The position numbers and the translations under genes were made by a program. Under the pieces are notes generated by a model. The model worked only from the letters and a program-made list of their open reading frames with translations. It had not been told where the DNA came from and did not search any database. From Zancudomyces culisetae (lineage: Eukaryota > Kickxellomycota > Harpellomycetes > Harpellales > Legeriomycetaceae), in NCBI GenBank assembly GCA_001969505.1, contig LSSK01000113.1, forward strand, positions 27,001-91,000: a DNA stretch of 64,000 nt. The letters run 5' to 3'. Positions 44,756-58,100 of this stretch are shown here, piece by piece. Each line of letters begins with the position of its first letter. The first letter of the stretch is position 1.

Positions 44756-45490
44756 TTAATACTCTCGGGCAACGGTTGATACCAAAATATTCTGGCTCCC
44801 ACTTACTTTTGACAGCGATTCTAAATTACAATTGTTGAAGATTTCTGCTTCAGTAATATCTGACCATTCCATACCCAATATTCCATTGTTTTCATCGTTA
44901 AACTTTCTTAAATCAGTCTCAAACTATTGCAACAAATAGAATGAAGAAATTAAATTGAACATACACTGCTAAGAAGTATTAATATACAGTAACATACCTT
45001 GTCCGTATCATCACCAATTCGCAAAATTATAATATTTGTAGTGCTACTGTTAATCCCAAACGCCTCGACAGACTTTTTAATCTGTTATGTTTTTAATAAA
45101 ATGGTATAAAAACAAGACAAAGTGTTAGTAATAGTTTTAATAAGCGAATAATTCAGAGAAAATGTGACTGGTATAAAGTGCTTTGTAATTAAATGAATCA
45201 GCGAAAATCCTTACACTTGTACTCGGCGATAAATTGTAAATAACCTCTGTGTAAGCATTTCCAGTTTTAAGTTGGAACGTGTTTTTGGAGTAGATAGTTC
45301 GATTTACAGCAGCTATTAGACATTTAATGCCTGGAACTGAGTGAGCATTAATAAACGCAAAATCGTGGGTTTGAGCAAAATCTGGAGTTGTTATCAACTC
45401 GACCAACTTGGTTGTGTCCTTTACGCCCTTGTACCACGTCGCCATGAATTTATAGCTAGATCCGTTAACTTGCCCGGATATCAACTTCAT
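44756..45490 (-). CDS. CGI121: EKC/KEOPS complex subunit CGI121 (TPRKB)
   Basis: Three minus-strand exons, 45490-45215, 45081-44998 and 44923-44756, give 175 residues, the same as human TPRKB. Cgi121 binds the Bud32/PRPK kinase in KEOPS, which makes t6A on ANN-decoding tRNAs, and helps bind the tRNA tail. Conserved elements are YKGVKDTTKLVELI, HDFAFINAHSVPGIKCLIAA, GNAYTEVIYNLSPSTS, then IKKSVEAFGINSSTTNIIIL across the first splice. I end the gene by reading through a GTAAGT at 44801-44806 because the C-terminal helix continues (ESLSKVSGSQNILVSTVARE). Splicing there would give a shorter tail ending STKQL. An upstream in-frame Met at 45547 is an alternative start. Confidence 0.88.
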
Positions 45491-46178
45491 TGCGATTGAA
45501 TTGATTCGTTTGGAGACTTTTAGTTTTGGTTTTCGTAAAATGTTCAAGTTTTATAACAAAAGTGATAACTATTCCTTTTTTTTCATCTGCTTTTACAAAC
45601 TGCTCCATTCAAATAATTATTTAGCGCAATTTGAAATTGCAGGAATAAAATTTGAGTGATATTTTGGAAAAAGCAGAAAAGACAAGAAATAGGAAGGGGA
45701 GGAGAGGAGAGTATTGAAGCGAACACCTTATTTTTCATATTTACTATAAAATTTGTAATCTCACACACTTCAGCTTAAATGGGATTATCAAGACTCGACT
45801 AGCTCCTGTTCCACCAAAGTTGGAAAGGTAAAACGCTTAATACTTTTTACAAAAAAAAAAGCAGAATGTGGCAAACTTTCTTTTCCATTTTGTTGAAAAG
45901 TTAGGTCAAAAGAATGACAAACCCAAAAAACGTTTTGAAATAACCAAAAATATACTATGTTGAAAAAAAGCAGGTGATTTTATATTGGAAAATAAGAAAA
46001 AATTGCTCTTTGTACTCCCCTCCCCCATGTACGTTACATAACATATATTATTAACAAGCTACAAAAACTCGGTAATAAAAAATCACGCCCAAAAATAAAG
46101 TACTAAACGTGAATAGTTCAAGTGGAAAGCAGATGCAACAATAATTGGATGATGTGTATATATTATACTTGAATTTAT
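45491..46178. other. Intergenic region between SZT2 and CGI121
   Basis: About 690 bp between two tandem minus-strand genes. AT-rich, with a 61-codon frame at 45583-45768 that has no motif. Confidence 0.5.
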
Positions 46179-49100
46179 CTAAGAGAAATTACTGTGGTAA
46201 TGTCCACCATTAAACACAGAGAAAATCAGATTCAAATGTCGCTTTTCTACATTGCTTAACTCATGATCCCGCCGATTTTCTCCACCAATTTGCACAGCTA
46301 CTTTGCGTAATTTGGAGACACACTTGATATTTAAGATATACCACCTATCTCCAGCTCCACATGAACCAAAAAAGTTGGACTTGCTGTTTGAAGTCGATGG
46401 ATGTTGCTCGGTGGTGATATCGCTGGTGTACGATCCAATACCGTTTACATCTTGGCGGGCCGGTGAGAATCCATGCCCAATAATATCCTCGTTTTGATTG
46501 CGTGAATTGGGAGAAGAAATGCCAGGGTTTTCAAAATACAAGTCACACAATCTATCCAACGCAGATTCATCAGAGCTGACCAACAACTTCGCAACCTTAC
46601 TACCAGCAACACCAGACGAGGGGTTAATCTGTGTTAGCCAGAGAATGACAAGATAGTTTTCACTGAATGGATTTAGCAGTATTAGCCTAGTCAGATTGTT
46701 ATTGAGCTTGTCATCAGGTGTAAAAATGGTAGACCCTGGTTGAGGCGTTTGGGATTTCAGCCATTCGTTTTTCAACAAATCAGTGTGACAGGTAATATTA
46801 GTTATGAAATTAAAAGAGCGTGCTCGAACAATTTTTGGGTTATAGTTGATATTCAATAGCAAGTATCCAAGACCAAATTCATAATACGATCCTCTTGGAT
46901 ACATTGCGGCGGCTGATTTAGAACCTGAATCCGCCGGACTGTTCTTTTTGTAAACATGAGAAGTAACAGGGCTCTTTGGAGCAGCTTTGATTTTAATAAA
47001 GTATTTCAAATGTGATTTGCAAACCCAACATCTTTTTAGAGACGGCTTGAAGTATGCTGGGAATCCGGTGTTGGTAGACATGGCAACAGTTTTAGCGTTG
47101 TTTTTCACAATTATATTGCTTAGCGATTTTTTTTTATGGGTCGTAATAGAAAGAGGTGGGTTAATAGTTAGGGATTTTGTGTTTGCTTTGTGAGATAGGT
47201 ATTTTTTTCTGGCCTTCAAGAAACTATTGGGGGCTGGACCTTCCGCATCACTAAATAAACTAGTCTTATTTCGTGGAGAAGGTTTCACAACAGCTATAGA
47301 ATTCAAGGTAATGTTTTTTGTTGGCAAACTTCCTTCGACGTTAGACGGAGATGGTAATTGCTGGGGACCATAAAAGTTTGTTTTTGGGACTTGTAGATGA
47401 GTACTAGCTATCGAGGGTCTTTTATATGGTGTTTCAACGTGGCTTGAGGACGAGTAGTTGTCCCCAAACGAGGTTGTGGAAAGGTTGGATAGTTTTCTAA
47501 CTTTTGAGAGATATTCCAATGTGGGGCTTTGAATCATCGATGAAGTAGAAAAACCACAAGAGTCGATTGTATTAGTGGACAAGGGGCTTAGAGTGGACTT
47601 TTGCCCAATGGATGGTCGCACGGAATTTGCAAGAAACAAGGATTGATGATAGCCTAACAGGGCCCTCAAGGTATTTGTATCCATGTAATTAAACTTGAAA
47701 CCGTCGTTGTATACAGAAGTGGATTCAGGAATGAACTCAAGATATTGAACCAAGGATAGTAGGTAGTGGTTAAAGCCCGATTTCAGCGACAGTAGTGCAT
47801 AATAATCATCCCATAAGCATTCGCGAATGTAGTCAAACTGGGCGGCTGTAAGTAGATCTTTCATGGTCGTTGTCACCCAGGAATGATCAGAAGTGAGGCT
47901 AGATTCGTTGATGCCGGCCGAATAATTCAACGAAGCTGGATTTCTGACCCATTCTACAGCTTTCAACTGCCAATCAAACATATCTATCCATGCCATCCTG
48001 CTTATTGGGTCGTTGACACCACTGCTGGGATCGATATCGAGATTTGCGCCATTGGCTTCGTGGTTAGAATTTGCTGTCATCGGGGTAGAAGATTCGTTAA
48101 ACGACGATACACTGAATACTGTCCAATTCCTTGTCTTTTCAGATTCGGTTAGTTTATAAGAACCAACGGCAAAAATGGGGTCGTGTTTGGAATGGGTGTT
48201 TGATTCACTGGCTTGGCGTCTTACTGATTTCATCCAATCTGTGGTATCAGGATCCGTATCTTCAATAGCGTAACAGCCCAAATTATACATAGAAGAGCCG
48301 TTACTATGGGGAACCTTGTCATTTTTCCTGTCTAAATTCATTTTAGAGAGTGCACAATAGTAACATTCACAAATAATTGTAAACATCTCGACATGACGTT
48401 TGTCATCAAAATTTTTGTAAATAATGCTGTTTCCAACTGTTTGTGACGCTGATTGCTTAGCTGAGGAATGATATCCATAAGCCCGGCAGTTATGAATCAA
48501 ATACTCCACCACACTCTTTCCAAAGAGGTGGTTATAGCATTTCGGATCCAACAAAGACTTGTCGCTATCTTTTTCGTCATCAATCAGTGGGAATATCATT
48601 TTGACGAGTTTTCGAGAGGAGTATTGTACTGAATAGTAAGGAATCTTTCCCAGTAATGACATTACTACCAGTAAATTCACTGTAAAGTCTATATTGGTTC
48701 CGCCAGGGTGTGTTGCACTTCTTCCGTCCTCGTCGGATGAAGAAGTTTGGTTTTGGTTTTGGTTTTGGTTTTGAGTTTGGGTTTGAGATTGAGGTTGAGG
48801 TTGAGGTTGAGTTTGAGTTTGAGTTTGAGTTTGAGTTTGAGTTTGAGTTTGAGTTTGAGTTTGAGATTGGCCAGCAGTGTTGGTAGGCTGAATATTGGAT
48901 GCAATGTATGAAGTGGATAATAGCCTTGCCAGCTCGATATAACACCTTAGTTGATAATCATAACTAAACGATTTTATCTGAAGCAACTTAATCATTTGAC
49001 CAAGGTGATAAGCTAACTGTTTTAATTCAGCAGTTGAAACAGTTGGTTTGGTATAACCAGGAACAGTAGTCGCCAAATTGGATAGGTTATCGCTCAGTCC

Positions 49101-52100
49101 ATATACCTTCAAGTTAAGCATGTTTGGCTCTACTTTGACTTTTATCAACACAAATGACCGTTGTATTGTAGGGAATGTTAAAAACAAATCATAAACACTA
49201 ATCGAATCCAGCTTAGCCCCTTTATTGTTTAGGTTGTCGACCATAATTTTGTTTTTAATCCACTTTGGAAATCCAAACATACTGGTCAGCTCGCCACTCT
49301 CACTAGTCACAGCTACCCTCCGCTCAATCCGTTCCACTTCGTACATTCCAATACATCGCAAATAGTTTACGTACTCTTGCGCAAAGTTTCTGAGAATAAA
49401 ACTGAGCACCTTGAAATATTTATTTATCCCTTCAATACTATATGTCTTTGGTTGTAACGCCTTAGTGAGATAAAAAGGTGCAGTTATTGAATACAAGACA
49501 CGCGATTTGCTCAGTAGTTCGTAGATATCCAGAGCAGAGATTTCTCTATACCGTTGGTTCAACCGCGATTGATCAACACACAGGTAATACCAGTAATCTG
49601 CTATCGTTCCTAACTTTGTCAACCATAACACCAGCTGTAATCGCGAGTCGTATGTTCTAATGAGTCGCGATGCCGTATCAAACAGTATATCTCCGACAGA
49701 AAACGGCATATGAGGTAAAGTATAATCGACGTATGCCATTTGCCTTGCCCACTGAAGGTGTTGGTGATGCGCCTTTTTGAAAGTTACATTGTCCTTGTCT
49801 AAGAGTAGCTCGTGATACACACTTGTGCGTAAACGCTGTACTTGGTTTCCTAGAACCAAATTTTCTGATTCGTCATAGTGATTGATTAAATCTCGAATTA
49901 AATCCGAGTCCATCCAGAAATCCAACTTATCTGGTAACTGTATAATAGCAGCCTGTTCATCCACTCCGCCGTTTGCGCTAAGAAAATCCCTGTGTTCATC
50001 TAAAAATCGAGCCAAACTGCGTTTTGCACCCTCAAAATGGCCCGACTGATGCAGGGTCATTATACTGTTTGCCTCGTACCGAAGTTGTTCAATTTTAAGT
50101 TTGTAACCAATTGCTCGTTTTAATGTTTCAAAATACCATGGGTTAACATTATACCCTAAAATCCGAACTGTATCACGAGTAATTTGAACCGTCAGCAATA
50201 CATGCCTCATTACAGGCTTACACAATTCACTTTTACATATAAACTTGGGGACTCCATAATACGAAATCGATGGATTGACCCCCTTTTTATTGTCATTCAC
50301 CATGCCCCTGGGAAATTTAATGTCAAGTCTACTTGCATTAAGAAATTCGTGATATGGATATTTCGATTTTGCAGCCTCCTTCTTAATTCGTCTATAAGCT
50401 TGCTCAGCTTTACTTGATTTAAAATATCCCTTGTTTTTAGCCCTGTATTTGTGTTCTTCACCAACATTGTACATAAGTGCAGCCAAATCCAGGCTTGTTG
50501 ACATTGCAGTATCAGCTCGTGTAACAACTCTTCCCTTATAAAACCGATGATCCAAGTTGTTCTTCTTGAACGCTCTGTTAAGATTAGGATACGAACGAGA
50601 CGAAGATGATACAGAAGATGACGACGAAGAAGATGAGGAAGACATATTACCATCAGTATTGGATTTTAGGGTATACCACGTAATTCCTACAAGCAAAGAC
50701 GCGCCATTTTTTATTTTTTCGATAACTCGTTTTGGTTCGCTATGGCCTGTTTTCAATTCCACAGCACCAAGCTTGTCGAGAATTTGTCGTCTCCATGCTC
50801 TTCGCTTTTCCTTTTCCTTTTCCTTTGTATCACCCTCCAGATCATAAAATATTGGATATACGTTTAGTTCGTCAATAGCTGATGATGATGTTTTCAATAG
50901 AGACTCAAAATTTCTTGTAAGGCTTTTGATGTTAGCGGTAGATGCTTTGTACTGTATCTCTGCTGTGTTTATACTGTATCTTCGATTACTAAATACCATA
51001 CTAAGTTGATATATTAATCCTATAAAGTCGTTTGGAACTGTATCATGTCGTTTACTGCAAAGAAATCGCTTTGAAAACCTTGGCGATTTTAAAATGGGCG
51101 AAACAATGCTTTCCATGAAGAGTTCAATTATACTCTGCTTGTAAATATCGATTACTTGCTTCATAATTGAAACCTCGTTGATATGGCCAATACTCCATAG
51201 CGTGACGCCTATCATCCCCGTTAGTACGATATCCTTGCTATTCCCATTCGGTGTAGTCACATGTTCGTCAACAATACCCTTCTGTTCAGCTATAAAGCTG
51301 GGCATGTGACCGATGTAGTTTTCGATAATATCAAAGATAAGCTTCACCTGGTCAATAACCTTCTCGAAATTCGCGCCCAATGCGGAAAATTGTTGGCTGT
51401 CATCTAAAGCGTCATCATTTGCGCAAATTGAGTTGCTGGGGTTCATAGCCTCCCAGTCGATATTGTAATTAACATCCAGTGGTGTTACTTGTAACACAGA
51501 GATTCCCTGGCCAAACCCAGCGTTGGGTGTAATGTTTGTCTGAACATCTGATGAGATACCATTAATATTACTAGAATTGCCTATATGATTCATCGACGAG
51601 GCGGTTAGTGATGAGGGAGCTGCTTGTGGAGTGGGTGTTAAAGTTGCTGATGGTGTTGATGTTGCACTAGAAATGGTAGTAAGGTGTGGATTGCAATTGT
51701 ACAAATAAGTATAGCTGGCCAGTAACCCTGACTTGGCCAAATCTAGTCGCTGGTGTCTTTCTAGCGCTTCCCTGTCAACAGCTGCACTCTTGTTGCTATT
51801 TTTAAAAATTTTCATTTGTTGGAGCTTTGGGAGCGTTTGTTTTAAAATAGGCAGGTAGTTAAGCTCCAGCTGCCTACCAATCAGGGTCTTGGCCTGGTTT
51901 TGTAAATGCACCAAAATCGGAAAATTCATAATCTGATTTATACTAGTTTTGAAGATATGAACCAGCGTAGAATTGAAGGCGTCATCATCAAGGCTTTTGG
52001 AAAAGCAATGGACATCTTTAAATATCGATGAAAAACTTATTAATGGTAGATATATCGTTATCGGCTTGTTATTCTTAACATCAAAAATAAATCCTAGATC

Positions 52101-55100
52101 ATCGTTTGTCATTCGCGAGTTTCTCTCCAAATGCAAACTCAATACAGGCAATACTGCATGGTAAGACAAGTGCGTCGATATATATTCCACTAGCTCTTGT
52201 GTAATTTTTTTAGATGGGTGGCCCATCCCGTAAAACTGTAGCACAATATAATTTTTAATGTTTGAAGTTATTGTCGGTGTTGGCGGCTTTCTATCTCTAT
52301 CAGTGGTCATTGATCGTCTTGCACCCAGCATCACCGCCGATACACTTTGTATGACTGGATTTTCGGGTCTATCAACATTGATTTTTTCCTTTGGCGAAAA
52401 CCGCGTGTAAGATGGCATCGTTTTTCTTCTAGTAATCTTGTTCTGTCGAAGTTCTATTATACTCTTGCCACTAAAACTCTTACTATTCAAAAACATATCG
52501 TTGTTTTCCAGAACTGGAAACGTTCCTAGCTTGGCCCCAGGATGTGATTGGCTGTTCAACGATTCATCACCCACTCCTTGCGTCATATACTCAACCACGC
52601 TCTTCATACTACTGCTCTTGTTTGCGTTGGCTATATTTTGTTTTCGCTTGCTAGAAAAGCTATCATCAGGAAGGCTTACAGGTCGTGCTATAAGATCTTC
52701 AAAAGAATTGGCCTTGGGATTTGTACTGCTCAAATCAAACGTTGAAAGCCTTGCATAAAAGACAGAACCATTATACCGGAACACATAGTAGTTGCTGCGG
52801 TTGTCAACTCGATTATTGCTGATCCGCGACGTACTTACTACATGCAGTGCCGTGCTTGTATTTACCCTGGGGTGCACTGGAAATGCCACCGAAAACTTTT
52901 CTTTGCAGCCATAGTAGCCTTTTTTATCTTTTTGATTGATGACAGTGCCTCGTAGTATGCTTGCCATTTCCTCTCTAGTGTTTCCTTTAAAGTTACGATC
53001 ATCGTTGTCAAAGGCTGTGTATACACCTCCACTTAGCCCGAAAACTATTGCATTGGGTTTTGAAAAAAGCCCCAATCTTGGATATTTGCTGGTTGGAAAT
53101 GATGTTTTCTCGTGGTCATCAGCTTTATCGTCAGAAAATAATAGATCAGAACAGATGCGTGTAGTGTACAATTTATTTAGCAGAATTCTCGCAGTCGTTG
53201 ACTTTAGTGCATCACTGATCATTCGATCTGCGATTGAACGAATTTTATCATTGAATTTCTCTGCTAAATGGTCAAGCTCGACTGCATCGACATAGTACAA
53301 ATGCGAAACTAGCGAAATTGTGTTTTTACGTTTGTTTAGTTTCAATAAAAACCATCCATTTGGACCTTTACGGTTAACTATTGAGTTTCCTGTTTGTTCC
53401 TGCCTCTGTGTCTGTGTCTGTGTCTGTGTCTGTGTCTGTGTCTGTGTCTGTGTCTGTGTCTGTGTCTGTGTCTGTGTCTGTGTCCGTTTGTGTTTACTAT
53501 TTCTTAATTCATCACCTACAAATTCCGAAACAATCTCATTTATGTTTTCAACTACTAAATACTCTCCAACTGGTATTATTTTGAGCTTTAGTCTTTTTTG
53601 ACATTCCAGTAACTCGGTTACAAAACACTCCATCGCTTTATCCAGCTTTTTTGCTAAAAATTTGCCATTTCCATTATTTTCTCTTCCTAGCTTTTTGTAT
53701 TTCAACTCATTAGCAGTGGCTGTACTCACTTTGCCTGTCTGTATCCCTCTGATTTTTGCTACTGAATTAAAAATTTTACTGTTATGCTGATAATCGTTAC
53801 TCTCCAATTGATTAAAGTCACCGCTGCTTTCATCATCCACTTGCTCCATTAGGCGTCTCAGGTGTAAATTGTATTTGTGTAGGTAAAAGGAACCATAAAA
53901 ATAAGTACTTGACGCAGAGTTGGTAGCATTCAAGTTATATGATATCGCAATCGATCTCCAAACCGCATCCAACAAAACAGAATTATTGGCATTGCCTGGT
54001 TGGATTGCACCCTGCAAGTTATTCAACGTGACGTGGTAAATATTATATTTTATAGCAGAACAGACCATCCCGAGTTGTTTCGCCTGTAACGTACAAAAGC
54101 TGTTTATGATGGCGTTGTTTTTGAAATTAGTTGCTGCCGGATATCTCTTACTATGACTCGAGACATCTGCACTTCTATTTTTGGTACGACCGGTCTTATT
54201 CCCGATTGGAGAGAATATACTGTTAGAGCCGAGCGCTCTAATCTCATCCCTGAAGCACTTGCACTCAATATTTAAATACACCTTGAAATCGTTAATGTGT
54301 GATATCAGTTTATCCACTTTCCATGCTTGGTCACGACTTTTTCTGGCTCCGGATGACATGTATGGTCGCCATATAATTCCTGCTTTTCTAAACAATGAAT
54401 CAATGGTCATCAAAAGCTTGGATCCTTTGCCTTTGATATATTCGGGATCCGAAAATGATACTGTCCAAGTATTTTTGTATTTTTTTGGGTCATATACACC
54501 ATTTAGGTGGTTTTCGTGCACTAGGGCCTCTCCTTTTAATTCTATGTGATACTTCATAGTCACATATAGAGGATCCATTGCATACTCTACAAGCTGCTTT
54601 TTAGTCCATTCCTTGGATTCTTTGGGATGCGAGTAAAACATCCTGCCCAACTGCTCAAGAACCCTAGACCGTTCATTCACATCCACTTCGCTGTCATTTT
54701 CGCTGGTCTCTTCAAACTCAGCATTTATGCCTACCACAGAATCTTCACCATTTTGGTTTTCTGAGTATGTTCTAACTGGCTGGAAATAGTCATTGAGAAC
54801 TTTCATTACATTTTTTCCGTTATCTTGAGCAACTTTGACATCTTTTCTGTACCCTCTTTCCAACTTACGGATTTCCCAGCTTATTAAAAACATCGTAACA
54901 TCAATATCCAATGTCTTTGTCGTGAAAATGTCATTACTCGTGGTTCTCAAGTCATCAATGTTTACTTTGTATTTGTTGGTACTGTTTTTCTCATTCAAGA
55001 GTAACGCCAAAAACACAGATTGGGCATGAGCTTTCTTGTATAAAAGCTCCATCAACTTTAATTGCTGAATAGCCTCTGCTGAAAAGTCGGGAATCATATC

Positions 55101-58100
55101 AAGAGAGTTTGCCATTATTCCTCCACTAAAGGCATAGCCGATGTCTGTCTTTTGGCCGCTGTTGCCGCTAGCAGCACAAAAGCTTTCCAGCTTTTTGTCA
55201 ACATGAATTTTGGGCATATTGGTGGTAGCCGGGTTGAGACCCTCTCCAAACTTTTTATTCATACTGGGATTTCCTCGAAGTAAATTCTTGCTTTTCCTGC
55301 GAAGATCCTCTCCCTCAACACTGCATTCAAAGGCTAGGACATAGTTTTGTGAGTAGCGATATTTATCATGCTCGTTGTAGCCGGAACTTCTATTGTTATT
55401 CTCAATTTTTCCGCTAAAGTTATGAGCACTTTTGCTAAAAATCCCATTGGAAGGCCCAGTCTCGCTACTTTGCAAATTGTTGTCTATGTTCATCAACAGC
55501 ACATCATGCAAAGGACCATTAGAAGCATCCAAGCTCTTGCGATTGCTTGTGGATATTTGCTCTTCTTTTCTCACTCGATGGCCCTCAACCCCCTCCTCTT
55601 TACCCTCTTTTATTTTACTTTTTTTCTCTTCGCTTTCCTCCTCTCCGCTTTCTTCCTCTTCACTGTCGTATTCTTCACTGACGTCTTCTTCTCCAGTATC
55701 TGCTCCCATCCTTGAAGAGCGGCGAGTGTTTGTGATCGGCGAGGACTCTGCATCATCTGCCATAAGTTCTTTATATCTGGTACATGTAGTGATGTTGGGA
55801 AATGTAATAAACAAAAACGAGTTTTTGTTTTCCAGTCTTTTCACATACCATTTATCCAAAACTGGGTTTTCTACAGAAGCTTGACCTGGTACATAGGGTG
55901 AGGCTATAATTTGGCTGTCAAACTCAAGTAGCTGTTCCATTATTCTTCCAGAGATTTGTAATTGGTAGAAATTTTCTTTCAAAACCACAATAGCATCACT
56001 ATACTCAAATAGTGAGTATTCCAAGAAAGTACGATATGCAACAGCTGCAACATCATTGCTGGCCTCCAAATCATATGCCAAATTCAGTAGTGGATGTTCA
56101 TGCTGTTTTACCGGGTCTATGTCTGGATATCCATCCTCGCTTTCGCTTAGTTCACTGGTTGGTGTCTCTATGCTGGTTCTTTTTTCATAATAACTCTGTA
56201 CTACCCGGGAAATTAAGGGGTTTTTTTCATATTGCATGTAATGCCGAATTGGATTTAACCCAACCTCCGTATAAAAGCTTGGATCCATATTCATTTCCAC
56301 TAAATCCGATTTTTCAATTATATAAATTGCTTTTTCCACCTGCATCTCGCTTCTCGGCTGTGCATTCTCGCCGATCTCTCTACCACCACCACCACCTACT
56401 CCTCCTCTATCGCCACCAATACTATCTCCGGTCACTGACTGATCCTGGTTACTAACACTTGTGATCATCACCGTTGGTTGTAACTGATGATGTTGCTGTT
56501 TGATACTTTCTGTCTCTCCATAAACGCTTTTTTCTCGTTTTCCCTCATCGTTTCCACCAAATTTATAGCCTACTGACAAATTCGATGAATTTAGCGATCT
56601 ATACACATCCCCTTCCACCAAATTACCCACTGAACCGTAGTCGTTAGAGTCAGCAGTAGGTTGATTTGCTTGTTTACCCCGTGCACTCGCGGGTTTGTGG
56701 ATCTGCCCACTCCTCTGCTGACTTAACTCGCCACAAAGCCCTGGAGGTTGCGACACTGTTTTGTCGATACGAGCATGTGGGTCGAATCCACTCATCACTC
56801 TCCTGCTCCATGGTCTCTCGCCTGCTTCTCTGTCCTTCTTGGCCGCACTCCTTCCTGTCTCCTGGCTTGGTTGTCCAATATCAACAGAGTAATGCCCAGC
56901 AGCAGAGACGTTGCTGCTTCCTGTATTGTTTATATTTCTCCTAGCCGAAACCCCAATCTCACGGCTACTCCTATACTTTCCCGATTCTGATGCCTGACTC
57001 GAATGGTTTAATCCTTTATATGCGATATTGCTACTCCTAGACTGATTTTTTTCTAGCCCACTTTCCTTTGATTTATTTCCCACACCAATTGTATTTGAAA
57101 CTATCGCTCCAACTTTGTTAAGGATATACCTTAAATAATATGCTTGGGGATAGTGAACCTCAGAATGTCCCAGATGTAGGTGTTGTGCCAATCGAAATAC
57201 CTTTTCATTCTCCGCATCAACCAAATCTCTATCAACATCATCACCATTATCTCTTCCATCAAAATGAACACTACTACTCCTTCCCTCCTTCAGTAATTTT
57301 GGTAAATACACGAGTCTAAGTTGGAATCTGGACATTGGAAGAATAGAAGTGGGTGCAAACATGCTTACAAAGTGGAAAATGCCAGGAATATTTGGTGGTA
57401 TGAAATAGGACTTCCGATTGGGTTGGAGAATCTGCTGAAAACTAGCCATAGGAACCTGGATAGATACATCTTCAGTAAACAGTCTTTGTAAAGATAGAAT
57501 AGAAAATGGTTCTATACATGCGTATGTCCTTATGCACGAATTTTCCAAATCTACTTGTATTGTGTACCTACACGATGTCAATATGGTCTCATCGCTCTCC
57601 GAACTCTCCTTAAAAAAACTTATTATAAACTGTTCGCTCTCCTCCTCAAATATTGGATCCAATCTGTGCTTGTCCTTGCTTCGATCCCTTCTGATCTTCA
57701 TCACTTCCTTGTAGTTGATGCTCTCGTCTTCTTGAGCTGTACTCCCGGCATGCCCCTTGCCCTTGTACTTGTATTGGTACTCATGCCTACCTTTCTCTCG
57801 CTTTCCCTCTCCCTCATGTTCCTGTTCTTTCTCTTTATCTTTCCCTTTATCTCCCCCTTTATCTCCCCCTTTATCTCCCTCTTTACCTCCCTCTTTCTTT
57901 TCCTCTTTATCTTCTCCCAAACCTTCCTTCTCCTCATCCCACTTATCAAGTCTGTGTTTTTCCCCACTTTCCTTTTCCAAATAGTCAAAACTACCTTTAG
58001 ACGAAGCAAAAATGTTGTAACCTCGCTCAAGCCTGTTATAACATATCTCCCTCGCAAACCTATACAACGTTTGCGCTATTTCGATCTGATCTTCTTTTGA

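Noticed and set aside
48580-48945. Antisense and shifted frames of Ser-Asn or Leu-Lys repeats
   Set aside because: They are alternative readings of the hexamer repeat inside SZT2.
53320-53601. Plus-strand Cys-Val and Val-Ser repeat frames
   Set aside because: They are antisense readings of the TGTGTC repeat inside the SZT2 exon, not genes.
55368-58100. Many plus-strand frames above 100 codons over SZT2
   Set aside because: They lie antisense to a conserved 14-kb coding exon and have the biased composition of its charged tracts.
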